In this document: piece by piece, positions 22,099 through 34,900 of the stretch
Position numbering within the stretch: position 1 is the first letter of the stretch
How the letters are laid out: each line of letters begins with the position of its first letter
From: Conchocele bisecta
Taxonomy: Eukaryota; Mollusca; Bivalvia; Lucinida; Thyasiridae
Direction: 5' to 3'
Length of the DNA stretch: 64,000 bases
NCBI GenBank assembly: GCA_029237695.1
Contig: CM055271.1
Span: 35,894,462-35,958,461, forward strand
The notes under the pieces: model-generated
The model's database searches: none
Told to the model about the DNA's origin: nothing
What the model saw: only the letters and a program-made list of their open reading frames with translations
Position numbers and translations under genes: made by a program

Positions 22099-22949
22099 GT
22101 AGTCCGGTATGAACAAAATCATTCGGGTGTTTTGAGGTCAATGACACAGTTTGCATGCAAATCTTGATCCATTACTACCCAGTTTCACTTGAGGGACATG
22201 TTGGGGTGTTGGTCATGTGATGTAAACAGTGTCCGTGGCCAAACAAAAATGTGAACAATATTGGCGGACATGACGAGGTTAGACTTTTCTTTCTTAGGAG
22301 TAAGTGAACCTATTGTTTAATTCATGCAGAACCAGTACCGGCTGCAGGTCATGTACAAGTAGGTCCCACAACATCCATACGAATAGTGAAAGTAGGAGAG
22401 ACTGACCTTATTGGATGGGATTCGGTTAAAGTATATAGTAAACTATGTGGTGTCTTCTAGCCTATACTGTGATCATTTGTGGGTGACATCTTACATCAAC
22501 ACCGGCATTGGAGGTGTGTCTCAAGGTTAGACAACACCAAATAGTTTTACTATATAATTTAACCGAATGCCATCCAATAAGGTCAGTCTCTCCTACTTTC
22601 ACTAATCGTATGGATGCTGTGGGACCTACTTGTACATGACCTGCAGCCAGTCTGTACTGGTTCTGCATGATTTAAACAATAGGTTTACTTACTCCTAAGA
22701 AAGAAAAATCCAGCCTCGTCATATCACCCAATATTGTTTAAATGTTTTGGCCACGGAAACTCTGCTTACATCACGTGACCAACAGGTTCAGTGTTTTCTT
22801 TTAAATGCTACAAATATGCTGAAAACTGGTGTTAAAAGCACCCCAAAATGTTCCTCAAGTGAAACTGGGTAGTAATAGATCAAAATTTGCAAGCAAACTG
22901 TGTCTGTGACCTCAAAACGCCCGCACTATTTTTTTATACCGGAATACTT
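22099..22949. mobile_element. Large foldback element, arms about 400 bp
   Basis: Left margin AGTCCGGTATGAACAAAATC pairs with ATACCGGAATACT at 22,936-22,949. The arms stay alignable to the centre near 22,500, for example through TGCAGGTCATGTACAAGTAG, AGGAGAGACTGACCTTATTG and TTCTTAGGAGTAAGT and their complements. Frames on either strand are arm translations, not genes. Confidence 0.8.
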
Positions 22950-23379
22950 ATTTCGCGCCAATTGGTATAGTCTAACCTCAAACAGCCAATCACATCTCGT
23001 ACTATTATTTATTAGTCGGAGGATTCCTAACAGTGACAGCAGTGCCATCTGGCGTCATAATGAGGCACTATACTCAACAATATTGCTTGCGTCATTCGGC
23101 TTGTGGATTGGTGCTTGCGGCTTTATGCTTACTGCGTGTGACTTTGTGCTTACTGCCTGTGGCTTGATGCATACTTCCTGCTTCCTGTGTACTTCATTGC
23201 TGCTATCGGCCTTCTGCTAAGTGCGAAGTGCTTTATTCTTACTTTTGCTTCACATTAGGACGTAACAATGCTCGCAATGTAAATAAAACGAATGAAGTCG
23301 TAATGAAGACAAATACAATAAAAATCAAGCTGATTTCAAATATCATAATACACATCACGAATGAAATAGCAAGGATAGA

Positions 23380-24480
23380 AGTAGCTGTATCACCAACTAT
23401 CATGGGTCGCCTGTTGATAAAGGACACGTGCGATCAGTATAGCGGATTTCGACTACTGTCTGTTTCATGAAACCTATCCCACTTTTTAAGGCTATAACAA
23501 TGCAAGCACATTTTTTTCCATAATATTAAATTTTACCAATACTAATGAATGATCCTTCTTTTTATTTCGTGAAATTTTGTCAAATATTGATTTTATTATG
23601 AAAAACATATTCTCTTTGGGAATTTAACACGGTGGAAAAGGGCTTGACAACCTGGAGGAGTCGTCGAAAAAGAAAACGAAAGAAATTATAAATTGACCGG
23701 GCTACATAGCTTGGAAATGATCGAAAGTCTCACGGGACAGTGGGCGGCTAGCTTTAAAAAGGGGGTGGACGATTTTCTATATACTTAACTAGCGACTCTG
23801 CAAGTTACACCAATGCGTCTATAAAAATAGGTTTATGAATATTTCTTGACTTTGGGAGGCTTGACTAATTGTATTTTTTAGAGTATTTCATAATTCTACG
23901 AAACTGAATGTTAGCTCCGGTTGATTTTGACATCTTGGAAAATGGCACATGCTATGCTGTCTCGCCGGTACGGTTTCGCGTCAGAATTTAAGGTATTTCT
24001 CCGGAATTTGTAGCGAAAATTTTAGGTGGTTATGACCCCGCTTTGGAATCATTTTCAGGAAATGGTGTGGTGTTACAAGTGATAGAACAAGACATAACAA
24101 AGTCTCTGTGCCTCATGTTTTCATGAAAACAATTCCAATAAATTCAGTCGTGTTGAAATTTCTGGCCAAAACAGGTTTGTGGGATAACTTTGTAAACGCT
24201 TAATTAAACACATCTGATGCGATTACTACATTTGTATTGTGGCACGCGATTTGTACTTCATTTGCGAGTATTTTTGAATATTTGTCAATATTTGTCGGTG
24301 ATTTTTATAAGTCACCCACCGCCCTCAGAAAAGCAGTCAATTTTGGCTATTTTCAATCGTCCCGTGATGCCTAACTAAGAAAACAAAAGCTAAAATTTGA
24401 AAATTGGTGCACTATTTCTGAAATGAGAAAAAAAATCCCCATAGTAAATACCCATAGACATATGTATATTAAATGGGCTC
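23380..24480. repeat. Segmental-duplication block of unit A (matches 48,336-48,786)
   Basis: Shares CACCAACTATCATGGGTCGC, GGACACGTGCGATCAGTAT and the half foldback F that starts at 23,451 with unit B. Unit A has an extra segment, about 23,724-24,370, bordered by TCACGGGAC and the inverse GTCCCGTGA. The block ends at TTAAATGGGCTCC, the exact place where unit B received its LINE. Confidence 0.75.
23724..24370. mobile_element. Insertion inside half foldback F, unit A only
   Basis: About 640 bp present here and absent between GGAAAT and TAACTAAGAAAAC in the unit B homologue (about 48,664-48,680). The borders carry short inverted TCACGGGAC sequences. There is no coding signal, and the class is unknown. 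Confidence 0.55.
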
Positions 24481-24639
24481 CACACCGACAATGTGAGTTT
24501 GTTATACTGTACAATTATGGCAGCTGTGGCCTGTCTATAATGATTTATCGTAGCTAGTTATCGCCCTTTGCAAATCCATTTATTGAGATCAAGGTCGGGT
24601 TATTCTAATTTCAGGGCGGGCGGCGGACAGAAAACGTGC

Positions 24640-25945
24640 ATAGTTGTGTATACAACTCCTCTGAAACATTTCAGTCGATCGATCTGAAACTATACTGAAG
24701 ATGTGCACCTTGGTGTTTTTATGCCGACAAAATAGTTTTTAACAAAAATATCACGTTTTTAACTTAGCCATTTTTTCTACATTTGTCTATACAATTCTAT
24801 ATGGGGTACATAGATTGTATACACAACTCCTCTGAAACCGTTCAGTCGATCGATCTGAAAGTATACACACGTCTTCTACACATATGAAAGATGTGCACCT
24901 TGGTCTTTTATATGCCGAAAAACTATTTGTTAACAAAAATATCACCTTTTTAACTTAGCCATTTTGTGTACACTTTTCTATACAATTCTATATAGAGTAC
25001 AGAGTTTGTGTACACTACTCCTCTGAAAAGTTCAGTCAATCGATCTGAAACTATACACACATCTTCTACAGATATTGAAGATGTGCACCTTCGTGTTTCT
25101 ATGCCAAAAAAATATGTTTTAACAAAAATATCACGTTTTTAATTTAGTCATTTTTTATACATTTTTGTATCCAATTCTATATCATTTCTACTTTACACAT
25201 CTCTGCCTAAATTAGTATACATGTTTAGCATAACGAGATGAAGAAATAATGCTATAGAGTTTCAAATTCTCATTAATATTTCTTGCCTTGGTGACAGCTT
25301 CACATTTCTGCATCTTCGCTGTCTGGCCCATATTCGACAGGCGTATTTTGTGACTTACGGCATTGTTGTTTCTACATTTTTCTATATAATTGTATATATG
25401 GTACCGAGTTTGTGTACACAACTCCTCTGAAACCGTTCAGTCAATCGATCTGAAACTATACACACGTCTTCTACATATATTGAAGATGTGCACATTGGTG
25501 TTTGTATGCCGAAAAAATATTTTTTAACAAAAATATCAACTTTTTAACTTAGCCATTTGTTCTACATTTTGCTATACAGTTCTATATAGGGTACAGAGTT
25601 TGTGTACACAACTCCTCTGAAAAGTTCAGTCGATCGATCTGAAACTATACACACGTCTTCTACAGATATTGAGGATGTGCACCTTGGTGTTTTTATTCCG
25701 AAAAAATATTGTTAACAAAAATATCACGTTTTTAACTTAGCAATTGTTTCTACATTATGTATCCAATTCATTATCATTTCTACTTTACACATCTCTGCCT
25801 AAATTAGTATACATGTTTAGCACAACGAGATGAAGAAATAATGCTATAGAGTTTCAAATTATCATTAATGTTTATTGCCTTGGTGACAGCTTCACATTTC
25901 TGCATCTTCGCTGTCTGGCCCATCTTCGACGGGCGTATTTTGTGA
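24640..25945 (+). repeat. Tandem satellite of about 190-bp units with higher-order structure
   Basis: Five units begin near 24,646, 24,814, 25,005, 25,408 and 25,599, each with CTCCTCTGAAA, a TCGATCTGAAA block, GATGTGCACCTTGG, AAAATATCAC and CTTAGCCATTT. A different tail of about 155 bp (CTCTGCCTAAATTAGTATAC ... CTTCGCTGTCTGGCCCAT) follows unit 3 (25,200-25,355) and unit 5 (25,788-25,945). So the array is a duplicated block of units plus tail. Confidence 0.8.
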
Positions 25946-26257
25946 CTCTTTTTTAGATGTAAATATTCCGTTCTGATTTAGGGATTTTTCCCCCTATGCA
26001 GCAGGTTGAACAGTTGGCCAGGCCTTACATGACCTTAATCTGTATAGCTTTCTGGCCTATATTTAGCTGTTGTCATATCTGTCTATGATGTTTTGCACCA
26101 CATTGTAATACGCTTTCCGTCATATTATTTGCTGTATGTGTCAACCGGTCGAAGTGATGAAACTGTAAGATGGCTGTACATACAAAGATGGCGGAGATGG
26201 CAACTCGATGTACCATATAGTATACAGTAACAAAACAAATTGTTTTCTGAAAATGTT

Positions 26258-26566
26258 CAGTAGCCTATTTCATCAACATTGCAAAGTATACTTGAGTAGC
26301 AAAGTATACTTTGAGGGAGAAATTTTCAATTTTATGATAAATTTATTAATTTTTATTATACGGAATTTATTACATTATCACAGCCATTATGGCTGTGATA
26401 ATGTAATACATTCAGTATAATAATTCTGCATACTTTTAATCATGAAATATATGCATTTGTTAGTTATATATGAAATAATGCATTTCAGGTAAAATAAATG
26501 ATTACTCCCTCAAAGTATACTTTGCTAGTAAAGTATACTTTGCAATGTTGATGAAATAGGCTACTG
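26258..26566. mobile_element. MITE family 1, copy 5
   Basis: Ends CAGTAGCCTATTTCATC and GATGAAATAGGCTACTG, double AAAGTATACTTT motifs and the central palindrome near 26,390. A 70-codon frame across the left half is a by-product of the repeat. Confidence 0.87.
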
Positions 26567-26611
26567 GAAATGGCTGCGAACATTAGACGGACATGGGTAA
26601 TATTCCTAATA

Positions 26612-26886
26612 TGACAACAAATAGAGAATAGTAGGTTAGTGCCGTGAATGGGAAAAAATATCTGGCAAGGCTCAGGAAACGGGATGGGCGAGGCTCTGCC
26701 GAGCACATCCCGTTTCCTTGCCGCGCCAGATATTTTTCCCATTCACGGCACTAACCTACTATTCTATTTATCCCGTCAACACCTACAAATGGCTGTAAAA
26801 TGCAAAAATAGTATTGACTGGATATCAAAAATGTTTCACGGCACCGTGTTTCACGGCACATACGCACTATGTTGACGGGATAAATT
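26612..26886. mobile_element. Composite palindromic MITE, copy 2 (reverse order)
   Basis: The GAATAGTAGGTTAGTGCC hairpin (about 26,625-26,765, centre GGCTCTGCCGAGC) is followed by the TTTATCCCGTCAACA ... TGTTGACGGGATAAA module (about 26,766-26,886). This is the mirror arrangement of 6,707-6,968. Confidence 0.82.
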
Positions 26887-26979
26887 ACATACATGTACAT
26901 GTATATTACTTTTGAAAGTTATTTGATTTGTGTTTTCATCCACTTCACCCCTACACCACACTACAATTATATTGAATAA

Positions 26980-27585
26980 CAGGCTGCATTTGCTGGCTAA
27001 CTGATCAGAACGTAAACTTATAGTGAGTAACTACTCCATAAGCCATGATATATCAGGCTGCATTTGTTGGGATAACTGACAAGCATCTACAATTATAAGC
27101 CATATTATATCAGGCTGCATTTGTTGGGCTAACTGATCAACATCTACAATTATACTGAGTAACTATTCCATTAGCCACGTTATATATCAGGCTGCATTTG
27201 TTTGGCTAACCGATCAACATCTATAAGTATAGTGAGTCACTACTCTATAAGCCACGTTATACCAGGCTGCATATGCTGGCTAACTGATCAGCATGTACAC
27301 GTATAGTGAGTCATTGCTCTATAAGCCACGTTATATCAGGCTGCATTTGCTGGCTAACTGATCAGCAGGTACAAGTATAGTGAGTCACTACTCTATAAGC
27401 CACGTTATATCAGGCTGCATTTGTTGGGCCAACTGATCAACAGCTATAAGTATAGTGAGTCACTACTCTATAAGCCACGTTATATCAGGCTGCATTTGCT
27501 GGACTAACAGATCAACAACTACAATTATAGTGAGTCACTATCTATAATCCACGTTATATCTGGGTTGCATTTGCTGGCTAAAGCT
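26980..27585 (+). repeat. Minisatellite array, about 74-bp units, roughly nine copies
   Basis: Each unit carries CAGGCTGCATTTGCTGGCTA, ACTGATCA, TATAGTGAGTCACTACTC and ATAAGCCACGTTATAT. Units near the ends are more diverged. No spacer/repeat alternation of a CRISPR type. Confidence 0.8.
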
Positions 27586-27589
27586 AGAA

Positions 27590-27955
27590 AATCCGGTCTG
27601 TCTACGCACTTAGGGCCCCTATAAGTGATTTCAGAAACTTACAAAAACTTCCAAAAAATAAACACACGAACAGACAGACGTTAACCCACCCACAACAACT
27701 TTTATAAAAATAAACAGACCAACGGACGTACGATCAGTAATGAGGGTAATTGTATTAAAGCGGAAGGATGTATCGTTACTAAGTAATGCCAACAATAACG
27801 GACAGACAGACAGACGGAAGGATAGGGCGAACCCAATAGGGCGAAATATGCACCATCGACTTGACGGCGATGTTATTCATGGAATACATGTATGGCGGCC
27901 ATGACACTTGCGATAAAAAAAATCGTACGACAGCCCAAGACCTATCGTAGACTTA
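27590..27955. other. Intergenic, no gene seen
   Basis: Contains short CAGACAGACAGACGG-like simple sequence. No open frame with a recognisable domain. Confidence 0.4.
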
Positions 27956-27959
27956 CGAG

Positions 27960-29650
27960 GAATTAATAAGTGTGAACATATGAATCTGGCAAATAATGCA
28001 GTCCCGGATCAGATTGCGCTGATGTGTATGATGATCTGGATAAACACTAGTCAGAATCACTATAATTGCTCCTTTTCACATCATATAATTCTACAGTCGC
28101 CCTTTTTACAAACAATAAGGCCCTAAACTACACAATTTGGACCGGATTTCTATTAATAAATTCAAAAGGGAGATAACTAGCTACGATCCTCAATACCTCC
28201 TGGTTTGTTAGCGCTCTCTTGAAATATGAAGCCATGTATTACAGCGCTGGCGTAGAAGATGTATCATCTTCTACGACAGCGCTGTAATAACTGGCACTGT
28301 CTAATTAGATTGCGTTACATCACGCCCAATAACAACCTTCATGTTGCTGTGCTGTGGCCGCTCTGTATTCCAAGCCACAGTTAGATCACGGTTCGTCCGC
28401 ATGTACGAGGAGATAATCCGCGAGTTTTAACGAGCGGATTATCGATCGTACATGCGAACGAACGTAATCTGTAACTATGTTATCGCATCCTCATGTCCAT
28501 GCATTGCCCACGTGCTGTATAAATGCAGAAACAAAGATGGAAAATGTTTCAAAGATGTGATAACTGCATTATTCATGCAGTAGCACAAACGTTGCATATA
28601 CACTACCGCATGAGAAGATCTCGCCAACATTTCAATTTCCTTATTTTAAAATACTTGAATAGTATCAAGCCGTTTGATAGACCATCATTGTTTGATTTCA
28701 AGTTGGAATTGCCAATAGATGCACATACACGTTATAATCTGGGAAAGATTAACAAAGGCGGTTTTTCAATACTGCATTTGCAACAGGCATTACACGTGTG
28801 CTATTGACTGAACGGCAAACGTCACGCACCCTAAACAGCCTGTATGGATATGCAGTGCGATCTGGTGCTACATTGGTGATCAAAAGCTGACCAAAAGCCA
28901 CATCTGTCCGGCCAGATGCAGTCACAAATTATGGAGTAAAGTCTGAAACAAACGCTTACTGATTTCATCAACAGTTTCAGTTTATATGTAAGCTAGAAAA
29001 TGTGTTAATAGGACACGGATGCTCCACATACCGTTTTGATAGTAAATAGTGCATCAACACACCATAAAGAAGCTACATTCCAACTATGAAGCTTTACAAC
29101 TTACAATTAGGCAAAATATTGAAGTTCTAAATCCAGAAGGTAGATACTCCATGACCGGGGGTAAAATATTTTTTTTATTCAGTTTGCATATCTACAAACG
29201 AAAGGGAAGCTATATGCCACGTATCAAGCCACCAGCTATTACGATTGCAAGGTTTTACAAGTTACAAGGCAACATTGACAAATTCTAAGTCGAAAAGGGG
29301 GAGATATTCAATGACCCGGGGGTCAAATAAAAATGCAAATAAACTTTGTGCATCTACTCATCGAAAGGAAGCTACATACCATTTATCATGTGTGTGGCTA
29401 TTATGGTTTAAACGTTTATGAGCTACACGGTTGATGACGGACGGACGGACGGACATACGGAAGGACGGACGGACAGTGGTAACACTAAATTCCCCCTCCA
29501 CTATCGTGGTGGGGCATAACAATATGTTGTCCAACGTTGAATAGTGGGTGTGTTGTACACTACATGTAATCAACAGTCCACATACCATATAATTGCGTAT
29601 ACAATAATAAACTATACATTTAAACCATTCTTTTTATTTAATGTTCGACC
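27960..29650. repeat. Segmental-duplication block of unit A (matches 55,240-57,000)
   Basis: Shares GAATCTGGCAAATAATGCA, TTGCTCCTTTTCACATCATA, GCGCTCTCTTGAAATATGAA and CCAATAACAACCTT with unit B. Its far end matches 10,590-10,830. It contains a hairpin at about 28,240-28,290 (CGTAGAAGATG / CATCTTCTACG) and another at 28,395-28,478 (GTTCGTCCGCATGTACGA), the latter also in B at 55,928-55,972. A (GGAC)n tract lies at 29,438-29,475. No gene. Confidence 0.75.
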
Positions 29651-32600
29651 ACATGGTCTTTATCAACAGAGTGTGACAATGTATTGGCAGTCCTATGTGA
29701 CGTCCACAGTGTAGCAGTAAACCGGATGTTACGAGCCGGACGTCATGACGTCGCGCGAGCCCAGCACACATACCTTGCTCTCTTTTCTTTTAGTCTGTTC
29801 AGGTAGTGCGATAGATATGTGCATACAAAAGGTCGATCTGTGCACTTTTGGAAGAGTCTGCCAAATTTTGCATATCTCTTCTGTGATGAATTTCGAAAAA
29901 AATCAGACAGGTGGCCACGAAAGAATTCCACCGGAATGACCTAATTTGCATAAATCCAAGATGACCGCCGGCAAAAATCACTTACCGTCTTTAACTCGAA
30001 TATATATATGCATATATTTGGCAATTTATACCTACATTTGAGTATAAAACGATAGTAGTATAAATGCACAAATCAATTACATTGTTTACGCGACATTTAT
30101 AGTTCAATGTCATGATTGAAGGTTTTTTTTCATTTGGAAGAACTTCAAATTTCATCCAGGATGTTCTATTTGGTTTCGCATTACTGCATCTAATTTCCAA
30201 AGTACTGTAATATTGGAACCTACTGTGACACAACATATTGAGTGAAGAGTCAAATGAAATTAATTTTAACCATCATTGTTCAAAATTAAAGGTGAATGTC
30301 AAGGTCAAAAACTGATATATCAAGTTCAGTAATTTTCTTTAGCCATCGGTTTCTTTTGTTAAAACATATTTTATATATCTATGTCATATATATTCTATGA
30401 TAATAGTTTTCAAGCTATGTCATCAGTTGTAATTGGTTCGTTGCTATTCTGACACGTTTAAGTTCAAAGTGTCAATGTCTAGGTTGAAAAACTCTTACGT
30501 TTTGTAAATGTTGGTAGCAATAGATTGATCACACGTGACGTCATGTTGAATTCTGAATATGTTCAAGAGACGTTTTGAAGAATATTGTACAGTGCGGAAG
30601 ATTTTGGAACAATAATTGTGCCATTAAGAAATGAGAGAAGTGTAATACACGAAGGTGCCGAGAAAAGTTAGTGCGGGTTTTACAGATGTTCACATGAACC
30701 TACCACACATTCAACTTTCTTATAGCCTAATTAACATAGATGCTCTCGTACCCAAACTATCTCAGTGTCTGAAATTACCAAATCATTTATCATGTTTATG
30801 GGTTTGAAACATTTTCGGATTCAGTAGCCTATTGTCAATCAATCCTGGTTGTCTGCGATTACAAAGCCTTTGGATGAACAAATGGCAGCCATTTTACAAG
30901 ATGGCCGCCGAACAGTATTATAATGTTTTATTAAGGACTGTTAATGTTCAGTCTGATCAATATTAACCAGGTAAATTGCAATAATTAAGTCACAATTTGA
31001 ATGTAAAATGATTTAGAACACATCTTACAATTAATTACACCCGTAAATGGCAATACATTTCAAAATGGCTGCCGAAATAGGCTGTTTTACAACATATTTT
31101 CTGCGAGTCGTGTGCTGTTACGAACACATACAGACATTCATAAAGTTGAAACACATATACATTGCTTTCCTTCACAAATAAATGGAAAATAAAGGAGATA
31201 GTGATGCTATAGCCTTCCACAATTGTCAGAACAGACAAAATGACCGCCAAAATGTTCTTGTTTTGTTGTATTCTTTACTGTATGGAGTTGTTATAAACAG
31301 CATTTCATGCACCATTTACATGTATGCATACCAGTTTGAGGTATACAAATCAAATCATATGATAACATAAACATATCCAGGTATACAATGCTATAATATA
31401 TATTCAAAATCATATTGTTTTAAAGTCATTCTTTTAAAAGAGTGACCTTTAAAACAATGTGTATTAAATACCCTTCCTTCGGAGGTTATTGGAAATTATT
31501 ATTATGTTCAAAATGGCCGCCAAAATGATCAGATGTTCAATAATATTGATGATGAAGCTGCAGTTTTCAGTAATTAAACAACACTAACATTGTTATGTAT
31601 AGAGTATGATATTCTGCTTATTTTCAAAGACAAATACGGATGTATTTCAATCAGTTTGAGTATTGAAGAACTGTTTCAAAGTGTGTCCAAAATAGATTGA
31701 CTGTTGATAAGGAATACAATATTATTATTGTTAACGAGCAGACTTCTGACAATTAATCGATGATGATCATTGGCCAAGGCAGTATGTAGTATGGTATGAA
31801 GAATGGCATGGGTATGAAAACATGCATGGCTTTCTCCCGCATTCAGTATATGTCTGCACTTGTGACAATAATTTAAATTAACCCTTGGTCGTGAGTTGGA
31901 TGGTAAAATAAATACAATACATGGTAACGATATGTAATTCATGCAGTCACTGATGTAATCATTTCTATATTAACCACTACATGTGCTGTATTCATTCTTC
32001 TAATTAAACATTGAAACGAATTCACCAAAACCCTAACCATATACAGTGTCATAATGACTGTCGATCAGTTTCAATTGCAAGATGACCATCAAGATGGTCG
32101 CTTTTGCAATTAGGTGATGTGATGTTTACGGATCTGTATGTATACTTTTAATACAGCATAAATCTTTAAAATTAGTTTATATACTCGAATGATTGTCTCT
32201 GGTTGCTATAGTAATGTAATATGAGTGTCCATCAGCGGTATAATAAATTTGAAAGACAACCATAGGGATTGTTATGCGGATTCAATGCCACATAGGGGTA
32301 TATGGAGGAAACTTTAGACGTGTATATTAGCTACAAACTACGTGTGGTATGTATGTGCTAAACAGTTACAATGTAAATATAAGTCTGCATTCAGACACAC
32401 GGTACATGGTTATAGAGTTGTTTGATCATTAGAATGACATTACCTGTTGTAAAATAGAGAAATATATATTGTGACGACCCCAAAGAGCCAGCAAAACACA
32501 CAACTGTGGTATAATGCTGCAGAAAACGCCTTCCACCAACCTGATCCTTACAGCCTGCGTAAATAGTTAGAATGCAATTAGACAATACATGTAGTTCAAT

Positions 32601-33957
32601 TGCATATTAAAATACAATAAAAAATGAATGTGTCTCGATATAGGCTATGTGATATTGTTTAGATGAACATTTTGATACATTGCATAATATGTTATGGAGA
32701 TTACGTTATCATTCATGGGGATTTAAATGTATATTGATGGCCATATGAGTGTGTGTGGCTACACGTGGTAGATGTGCATACTTCTTGAAATGGACTAGAT
32801 GGATGTTTTAATACCCCGGAATGGCTTTTTCATACTAATATTGGTTTGTATTTCTAGTAAATATTGGTAATTTGACACAACAGGTGTAGAATAACATGTG
32901 TGCTATAATTAAGAACACCGAATGTTGAAACATATTGGACAAAATAGTTTATGTATGCGTACATAACAGCTATATGAATATAATGGATATATTTGAAGAT
33001 CATATGCATGCTTTTAGAAAGATCATGCAGCTTAAATGTATTTTTTTATAAGAAAATTATGAAATGGTATGTCAACCTTACAGGTTATCAAATATCACTA
33101 TTATGAAATCATGGTTAAATATTTACTTACAACGCCTCAATTACAAAATACAATATCGTAATGGGTGCCTCTCAAATGGACTGATGGACCGGCATGTATT
33201 AGGTAATGGCCATGATACATGCACTGGTGTGCACTTACAATGGTAATGGATGACGGTCATACACATTGGAACACAGACGTTCTCGTATGACACATTCTGT
33301 ATTTCAGTAGTTATACAAGTTATACATTTTTACTATATACATGATTTAATAAGTACACGTGCCAACTACACAGTTGAATCATGTTCCTGCTGATGACTCG
33401 GAATGGGTTGAGGGAATATTATTGAAATGCACGATAAATAGGATGTGCATTATGTGGAACCGGGATATATCTCAGTTTCATCGGTTCTACTACCATATTT
33501 TTGTTATGTCCTACAAACTCATTTGCTTGCTGGCTGTCATCTTGAAATGGTATATAACAATAAGTTTGTCCAGTTTTACTCCAGCTTAGCTTGCTCGTAT
33601 TATTTACAGCTCTCTTAATGTTCTGTATTTTAGTATTTACTGTGTCATACATGGAGTAATATGTGCTACAAATCATCCATTCAGCATGGTAGAATATTTT
33701 GTATATCCAATTTGAAAATTAGTACCTATACTGTTGACAGTAATAATTATATTTATTTAACTATTTTACTTAATGTTGTTTAAACGCCTGTCAACAGCTT
33801 AGAGTAATACTTATATGTATCAGAGACGTTCATGTCGGAATACACAACATAGTAAACATGGTAATTGTCTTGGTTCCATAAATATGAAATGGGCATATAC
33901 AGAGACGAACATGCAGACATTCATTCTGTATCTGAAATGTGTGTGTGGATAACTAAT
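29651..33957. other. Long AT-rich stretch without a gene
   Basis: All frames are short and lack recognisable domains. Features seen: a GACGTCATGACGTC palindrome at about 29,740, and several copies of the phrase AAAATGGCYGCC or close variants (about 30,885-30,905, 31,063, 31,240, 31,509). The latter resemble decayed repeats or YY1-like motifs. Confidence 0.45.
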
Positions 33958-34188
33958 ATGTGGCTGTGACTGGAGAAATGGCGCTCACGGGATTTGCTAC
34001 CAGGGTGGCTCCTGATCAAATAGCACACTCCTGTACCCTGATAACGATATAGTATGCTTCTTAGAAGCATGATCGAATGGAATGGCGAAGAGTGCAGATC
34101 ATGAACAGATTGTGCGCATACACAGGCTGATCGGGATCTACACTGGTCACAAAACCCATAATCCCCTTTTCTCCAGTCACAGCCACAT
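33958..34188. mobile_element. TGGCTGTGACTGGAGAAA MITE, complete
   Basis: Ends ATGTGGCTGTGACTGGAGAA and the exact inverse. Inner arms contain GAAGAGTGCAGATC and CTGATCGGGATCTACACTGG. A TTCTTAGAAGCATGATCGAA segment lies between. Fragments of the same family are at 1,268, 3,246 and 7,466. Confidence 0.8.
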
Positions 34189-34259
34189 ATACAGGTGTTA
34201 GTAGCTACATTTCATCGGAACCTTTCATAAGTATCTGGCAGCGTATAAAGTTAGAAACA

Positions 34260-34900
34260 TTATTAAATGTACACGTAAAATGGTAATTGTAAATTCAGTG
34301 GGTGGGGAATATATAGTTAAAACTACTTTGTTTTAACATTGCATCATCTGCTGTAGTTATTATGTAATCAGAATATGGGCATTCGCTATATATTGCAAAC
34401 ACTAGTACAATTACCATTGATACAATTAATAGGCACCGAGAGATTTTTGCATAATGAGACATATAGCGTAGTTGTTACCATCACTAAGAAAATGCGAAGC
34501 GGACGGACATACGGTGTGCATGAAGTGTGCATGGATAGTTATCAGTAGTGCCTAAGTAGTTGCATATGCATTTAACAATTTATAAGTAAGTGACAGTGCA
34601 TAACATAAATGAAATTCATTACATGTAAAATTCCCATTGTAAAATGTGTGGGTGGGGAATGGTGAAAAATGCTTAGTTTTTAACATTGTATCATAGACTG
34701 CAGACATCCAATAATCGGCATATATGCGATTAAAATGTATAATGAACACTACTAGGTACCATTTGCACGAAGAAAATACAAAAGTACCATATTTTTATGG
34801 AGTTATTAACGTATGTGTGTTGCCATTGAAATTCAGTGGGTGGGGTAACAAAACGTTCAAAAATTCTTCATCTGAATTAGCAGATATTATTTAATTGAAC
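34260..34900 (+). repeat. Degenerate tandem repeat with CAGTGGGTGGGG
   Basis: Three irregular units, near 34,270, 34,620 and 34,805. Each has an AAATTCAGTGGGTGGGG-like phrase followed by an ACATTGTATCAT-like or TTCATCTGAATTAGCAG-like block. No coding potential. Confidence 0.5.

Noticed and set aside
24640..27585. CRISPR-like arrays at 24.6-25.9 kb and 27.0-27.6 kb
   Set aside because: Units are contiguous, diverged and have no unique spacers between constant repeats, and the genome is animal. They are ordinary satellites.
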